From: Phycisphaeraceae bacterium
GTDB taxonomy: Bacteria; Planctomycetota; Phycisphaerae; Phycisphaerales; SM1A02
Assembly: GCA_019636755.1 (NCBI GenBank)
Contig: JAHBWZ010000007.1
Span: forward strand, 62,001 to 126,000
Length of the DNA stretch: 64,000 nt
Reading direction: 5' to 3'
Below are positions 60,993-64,000 of this stretch, piece by piece. The first letter of the stretch is position 1. Each line of letters starts with the position of its first letter. The notes under the pieces are model-generated. The model did not search any database, was not told the origin of the DNA, and saw nothing but the letters and a program-made list of their open reading frames with translations. A program made the translations under genes and the position numbers.

Positions 60993-62042
60993 ATGCGCCT
61001 ACGTCGTGACACAATCGACCCGAACGTCCGCGGCACCTATCTCTGCACTTCCATCTGCGTCCGCGGCGCCGGCCTGCTCGCCGGGGATCACGATGGCGCC
61101 CGGGTGGATCGCCGCGGATGGCTCGAGAAGCGACTCGCTGTCCTCGCCGGCATCTTCGCGGTCGACATCAACACCTTCACGATCGAAGAGACCGCGATGC
61201 ATCTGGTCGTGTCCAACCGACCGGACATCACCGCCACCTGGACGCCCGAGGAGGTCGCCCGACGGTGGCTCCGCTACCTCCCGCCCACCATCGGCAGGAC
61301 CGGCCGCAAGCGCGAGGTGACCGACGCGGACATCCGGGCACTCGTCGAGGATGACACGGCGCTCGAAGCATGCCGCAAGCGACTCTCCTCCATCAGCGAA
61401 CTGCACAAGGCGCTCAAGGAGCCGCTGGCGAAGCTGGTGAACAGGCTGGAACGGACCCGGGGTCACTTCTGGGGCCAGCGGTTCCGGTGTCTTCCGGCGC
61501 TGGACGAGTGTGCCCGGTTGATGGCGATGGTCGCCACCGATCTCCGCCCGGTCCGCTCGGGCGCCGCAGATCGACCGGAACGATGCCGGCACGCCGCGAT
61601 CCGCCACCGGATCGACGCGCGGCGCACCGCGGTCGCGCGCCTGTCACGCGCTGCCGGCGCCCGCCGGTGGATCCGCAGCGGCCCGCTGACCGACGGGTTC
61701 CGATTCCCGCAGGAGCCCACGCCGTCGTTCCTGGCGCCGATCGAGCGCACGCCCGACGGCCGCGGCCTGCTGGCGCACCACACGCTGGATGCGTACCTGG
61801 CCATCGTCGACGCGGCGAGTCGACTTCACCGGGGTCCCGGCGCCGCGAGCGCCTCCATCCCGGCCACCCTGGATCCCATCCTGCAGAGATCCGGCATGGA
61901 CTGCGCCCTGCTGACGATGCTGCTGAGTCCCGCGCAGAAGTGGATCGGCTCCGTGCTCGGCGGCCGCGATGCCTGCACCCGGGAAGCGACGCGGCTGGGG
62001 TGTCGCGAAGTGAAGTCCGCGCTGAAGTTCGAGCCGCCGTGA
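60993..62042 (+). CDS. Degenerate HUH (Y1, IS200-like) transposase-related protein
   Basis: The 349-aa product resembles the long planctomycete transposase_IS200-like family. NVRGTYLCTSICVRGAGLLAGD matches its start (usually H-V..RCVR.A.L.G), and IFAVDINTFTIEETAMHLVVSNRP sits where the HUH motif NH.H normally lies. TPEEVARRWLRYLPP and ISELHKALKEPLAKLVNRLERTRGHFWGQRFRC with LAMVATDLRPVRSG-like MAMVATDLRPVRSG match the rest. The first histidine is lost and only MHL remains; no confident catalytic Tyr is seen. So it is probably inactive or repurposed. A 6-bp palindrome (62126-62140) follows in the gap to the converging aacS. ATG 60993 is the best start in the conserved part. Confidence 0.7.
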   Translation: MRLRRDTIDPNVRGTYLCTSICVRGAGLLAGDHDGARVDRRGWLEKRLAVLAGIFAVDINTFTIEETAMHLVVSNRPDITATWTPEEVARRWLRYLPPTIGRTGRKREVTDADIRALVEDDTALEACRKRLSSISELHKALKEPLAKLVNRLERTRGHFWGQRFRCLPALDECARLMAMVATDLRPVRSGAADRPERCRHAAIRHRIDARRTAVARLSRAAGARRWIRSGPLTDGFRFPQEPTPSFLAPIERTPDGRGLLAHHTLDAYLAIVDAASRLHRGPGAASASIPATLDPILQRSGMDCALLTMLLSPAQKWIGSVLGGRDACTREATRLGCREVKSALKFEPP

Positions 62043-62150
62043 TGGCCGTGGCGCCACGTCACGACCCGGCGCGCCGGCGCGGCCATGTGCGATCACGCCG
62101 CAGCATCGACCGGGACCGCGGTGCAGGAGGCATCGCCTCCCGAAGAAACG

Positions 62151-64000
62151 TCATGCCTCCCGCAACTCCGGCAGATCCCGGAACAGATCGAGCGATTCCG
62201 GGTTGCGCAGCGCATCGCGATTGCGGACCGGCCGACCATGAACGATGTCACGCACGGCCAGTTCGACCTTCTTCTGCGAGATCGTGTACGGGATGTCCGC
62301 CACCTGGATGATCTTCGCCGGCACGTGCCGCGGCGAGCAGTGCGCGCGGATCGCGGCGCGGATCCGCTGCCGGAACTCATCGTCCAGCACGCGGCCATCG
62401 GCCAGCCGGACGAAGAGGATCACGCGGACATCATCGTTCCACTGCTGTCCGATCACCAGGCTGTCCACGACGCCGTCGATCGGCTCCACCTGCCGGTAGA
62501 TCTCGGCGGTTCCGATCCGGACCCCGCCCGGGTTGAGCGTGGCGTCGGAACGCCCGAAGATCCGGATGCCGCCATGTCCGTTGATCTCGATGAAGTCACC
62601 GTGGCACCAGACGCCCTCGAAGCGCTCGAAGTACGCGGCGCGATAGGCGCTGCCCGTCTCATTATCTCCCCAGAAGAAGAGCGGCATCGACGGGAACGCC
62701 TGCGTGCAGACCAGTTCGCCCGTCATGCCGATGACGGGGCGCCCGTCGTCATCGAATGCATGGACATCCATGCCCAGCATCCGGCACTGGATCTCGCCGC
62801 GGCGCACGGGAAGGAGCGGTGACCCGCCGACGAAGCAGCCGTTGAGATCCGTACCGCCCGAGATGGAAGCGAGCTGCGCATCAGGCGTGAATGCCCTGTA
62901 GATCCAGTCGAAGGACTCCTCGACCAGTGGTGAGCCGGTCGAGAGCACTGTCCGGATTCCGCTCAGCCGGCAGGACTGCGCAGGCACCACGCCTTCCCGC
63001 TCCAGCGAAGCGAAGTACCTGGCGCTGGCGCCGAATACGCTCACGCCCGACTGCTCCGCGAGTCGTGGAAGTGCCAGCGGATCGGGATGAAAGGGCAGTC
63101 CGTCGAACAGTGTGATCGATGCCCCCGCTCCGAGCGCCGCGACCTGCCAGTTCCACATCATCCATCCGCATGTCGTGAAGTAGAACAGGTTGTCAGGCGG
63201 GCCGATGTCCACATGAAGCACGTGCTCCTTCAACTGGTTGATCAGCACGCCACCCGCCGACTGGACAATGCACTTGGGCAGTCCGGTCGTCCCTGACGAG
63301 TACATGATGTAGAGCGGATGCTCGAACGGCATCGCGGTGAACCGGACATCCTGCGGCGTATACGGCGCCGTGAAGGCGTCCAGGCGAATGGCCCCGGGCA
63401 CGACACCCGCCTCCCGCGCCTGCCTGCCCAGCGACTCCAGGTACGGCACGATCACGACCGCCGGCCTGACCTCAAGTTCAGCCACGATGTCCGCAGTCTT
63501 CTCCAGCGAATCGAAGACCCTGCCGCCGTATGTGTACCCATCCGCGGCGACGAGGACCTTCGGTTGGATGCGTGCAAAGCGATCCAGCACGCCGCGAACG
63601 CCGAAGTCCGGCGAACACGATGACCAGATCGCGCCCAGGCTGGCAGCGGCCAGCATGGCGACCACCGTCTCCGGAAGGTTCGGGAGGTATCCGACGACGC
63701 GATCGCCGGGAACGACACCCGATGCCCGGAGCGCCTGCTGCATGAGCGAGACCGCGTGGTGCAGTTCACGCCAGGTCATCACCCGCAGCGTTCCTGCGCC
63801 CTCCGGGCTGAAGATGATCGCACGCCCGTCGTCGGTACGCCGCATCAGGTTCTCGGCGAAGTTGAGCGTTGCTCCATCGAACCATCTCGCCCCCGGCAGG
63901 CGTCCCGGATCATCCACGACGCACGCGGCTCGTGCATGAAAGCGGATCTCGACCCATTCCGCGACCAGCGACCAGAAGTCGGCCAGATGCTCAATCGACC
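62151..64000 (-). CDS. Acetoacetyl-CoA synthetase (acetoacetate-CoA ligase), 3' part
   Basis: An AMP-forming ligase that activates acetoacetate to acetoacetyl-CoA. The minus-strand gene runs off the right edge; 616 codons are visible. At the edge the frame reads SIEHLADFWSLVAEWV, then PGARWFDGATLNFAENLM, the AacS N-terminal signature. The P-loop-like YSSGTTGLPK, the motif GGTDLNGCF, the hinge GRSDATLNPGGVRIG and the C-terminal lysine region ISQKKVELAVR (SGK-type) are present. The internal GTG at 63917 is not the true start, since family sequence continues upstream. Neighbouring genes give no pathway hint in this window. Confidence 0.95.
   Translation of the reverse strand, partial: SIEHLADFWSLVAEWVEIRFHARAACVVDDPGRLPGARWFDGATLNFAENLMRRTDDGRAIIFSPEGAGTLRVMTWRELHHAVSLMQQALRASGVVPGDRVVGYLPNLPETVVAMLAAASLGAIWSSCSPDFGVRGVLDRFARIQPKVLVAADGYTYGGRVFDSLEKTADIVAELEVRPAVVIVPYLESLGRQAREAGVVPGAIRLDAFTAPYTPQDVRFTAMPFEHPLYIMYSSGTTGLPKCIVQSAGGVLINQLKEHVLHVDIGPPDNLFYFTTCGWMMWNWQVAALGAGASITLFDGLPFHPDPLALPRLAEQSGVSVFGASARYFASLEREGVVPAQSCRLSGIRTVLSTGSPLVEESFDWIYRAFTPDAQLASISGGTDLNGCFVGGSPLLPVRRGEIQCRMLGMDVHAFDDDGRPVIGMTGELVCTQAFPSMPLFFWGDNETGSAYRAAYFERFEGVWCHGDFIEINGHGGIRIFGRSDATLNPGGVRIGTAEIYRQVEPIDGVVDSLVIGQQWNDDVRVILFVRLADGRVLDDEFRQRIRAAIRAHCSPRHVPAKIIQVADIPYTISQKKVELAVRDIVHGRPVRNRDALRNPESLDLFRDLPELREA

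Overview
The window is GC-rich, Gram-negative-type chromosomal DNA in which almost every base belongs to a densely packed gene. Several signs point to Planctomycetota, probably the class Phycisphaerae (inference, not tested by search). There is an outer-membrane maturation cluster (BamD-like, LptE-like, FtsH). Several proteins resemble conserved planctomycete families: the STN-like secreted protein at 23.6 kb, the 184-aa protein at 22 kb, the B12-fold protein at 49 kb and the degenerate HUH transposase at 61 kb. Many neighbouring genes overlap by exactly 4 bases (ATGA or GTGA).

Layout. 0-4.3 kb: the start of a P-loop protein, malate dehydrogenase, a YcaQ/AlkX-like DNA glycosylase, guanylate kinase and a secreted TPR-like protein. 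4.3-8.6 kb: a large secreted LTxxQ-like protein divergent from an ECF sigma / zinc anti-sigma / EF-hand sensor operon, similar in design to metal-responsive Cnr systems. 8.6-10.6 kb: an M48 lipoprotein metalloprotease and a small membrane protein. 10.5-17.9 kb: an eight-gene minus-strand lipid-modification operon (desaturase, flavin amine oxidase, DUF1365, CFA synthase, DUF2878, DUF1295, a second CFA-type methyltransferase, DUF1475), with nearly all junctions overlapping. 18.1 kb: tRNA-Arg(TCT). 18.4-24.9 kb: a WYL regulator followed by a HEPN protein, conserved hypotheticals, a small heat-shock protein and an STN-like secreted protein. 24.9-29.1 kb: an ALDH7-type dehydrogenase and a serine hydrolase.

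29.3-42.6 kb: a minus-strand flagellar locus in transcription order motA, motB, fliL, fliN, fliO, fliP, fliQ, fliR, flhB, flhA, flhF, flhG, a small membrane protein and a sigma-28. It supplies the stator, a C-ring component, the whole type III export gate, the placement GTPase/ATPase pair and the class-3 sigma factor. fliM is not in the cluster. 42.7-48.9 kb: a lipid-kinase-family gene with no canonical start before its conserved N-terminus, a secreted cyclophilin, then BamD-like, LptE-like and FtsH genes on the plus strand.

49-64 kb: a B12-fold protein, M14 carboxypeptidase, DUF167, a UvrC lacking its C-terminal HhH region, a Cys-rich lipoprotein with a textbook terminator, rpsB-tsf followed by two tandem TPR-sulfotransferases, an FmdB-like protein without its zinc cysteines, a 59-bp tandem repeat, a degenerate transposase and the 3' part of acetoacetyl-CoA synthetase. 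No rRNA, CRISPR array, prophage or intact insertion sequence was seen. The strongest candidates for something new are the coupled lipid-modification operon, the sigma/anti-sigma/EF-hand divergon and the WYL-HEPN pair.
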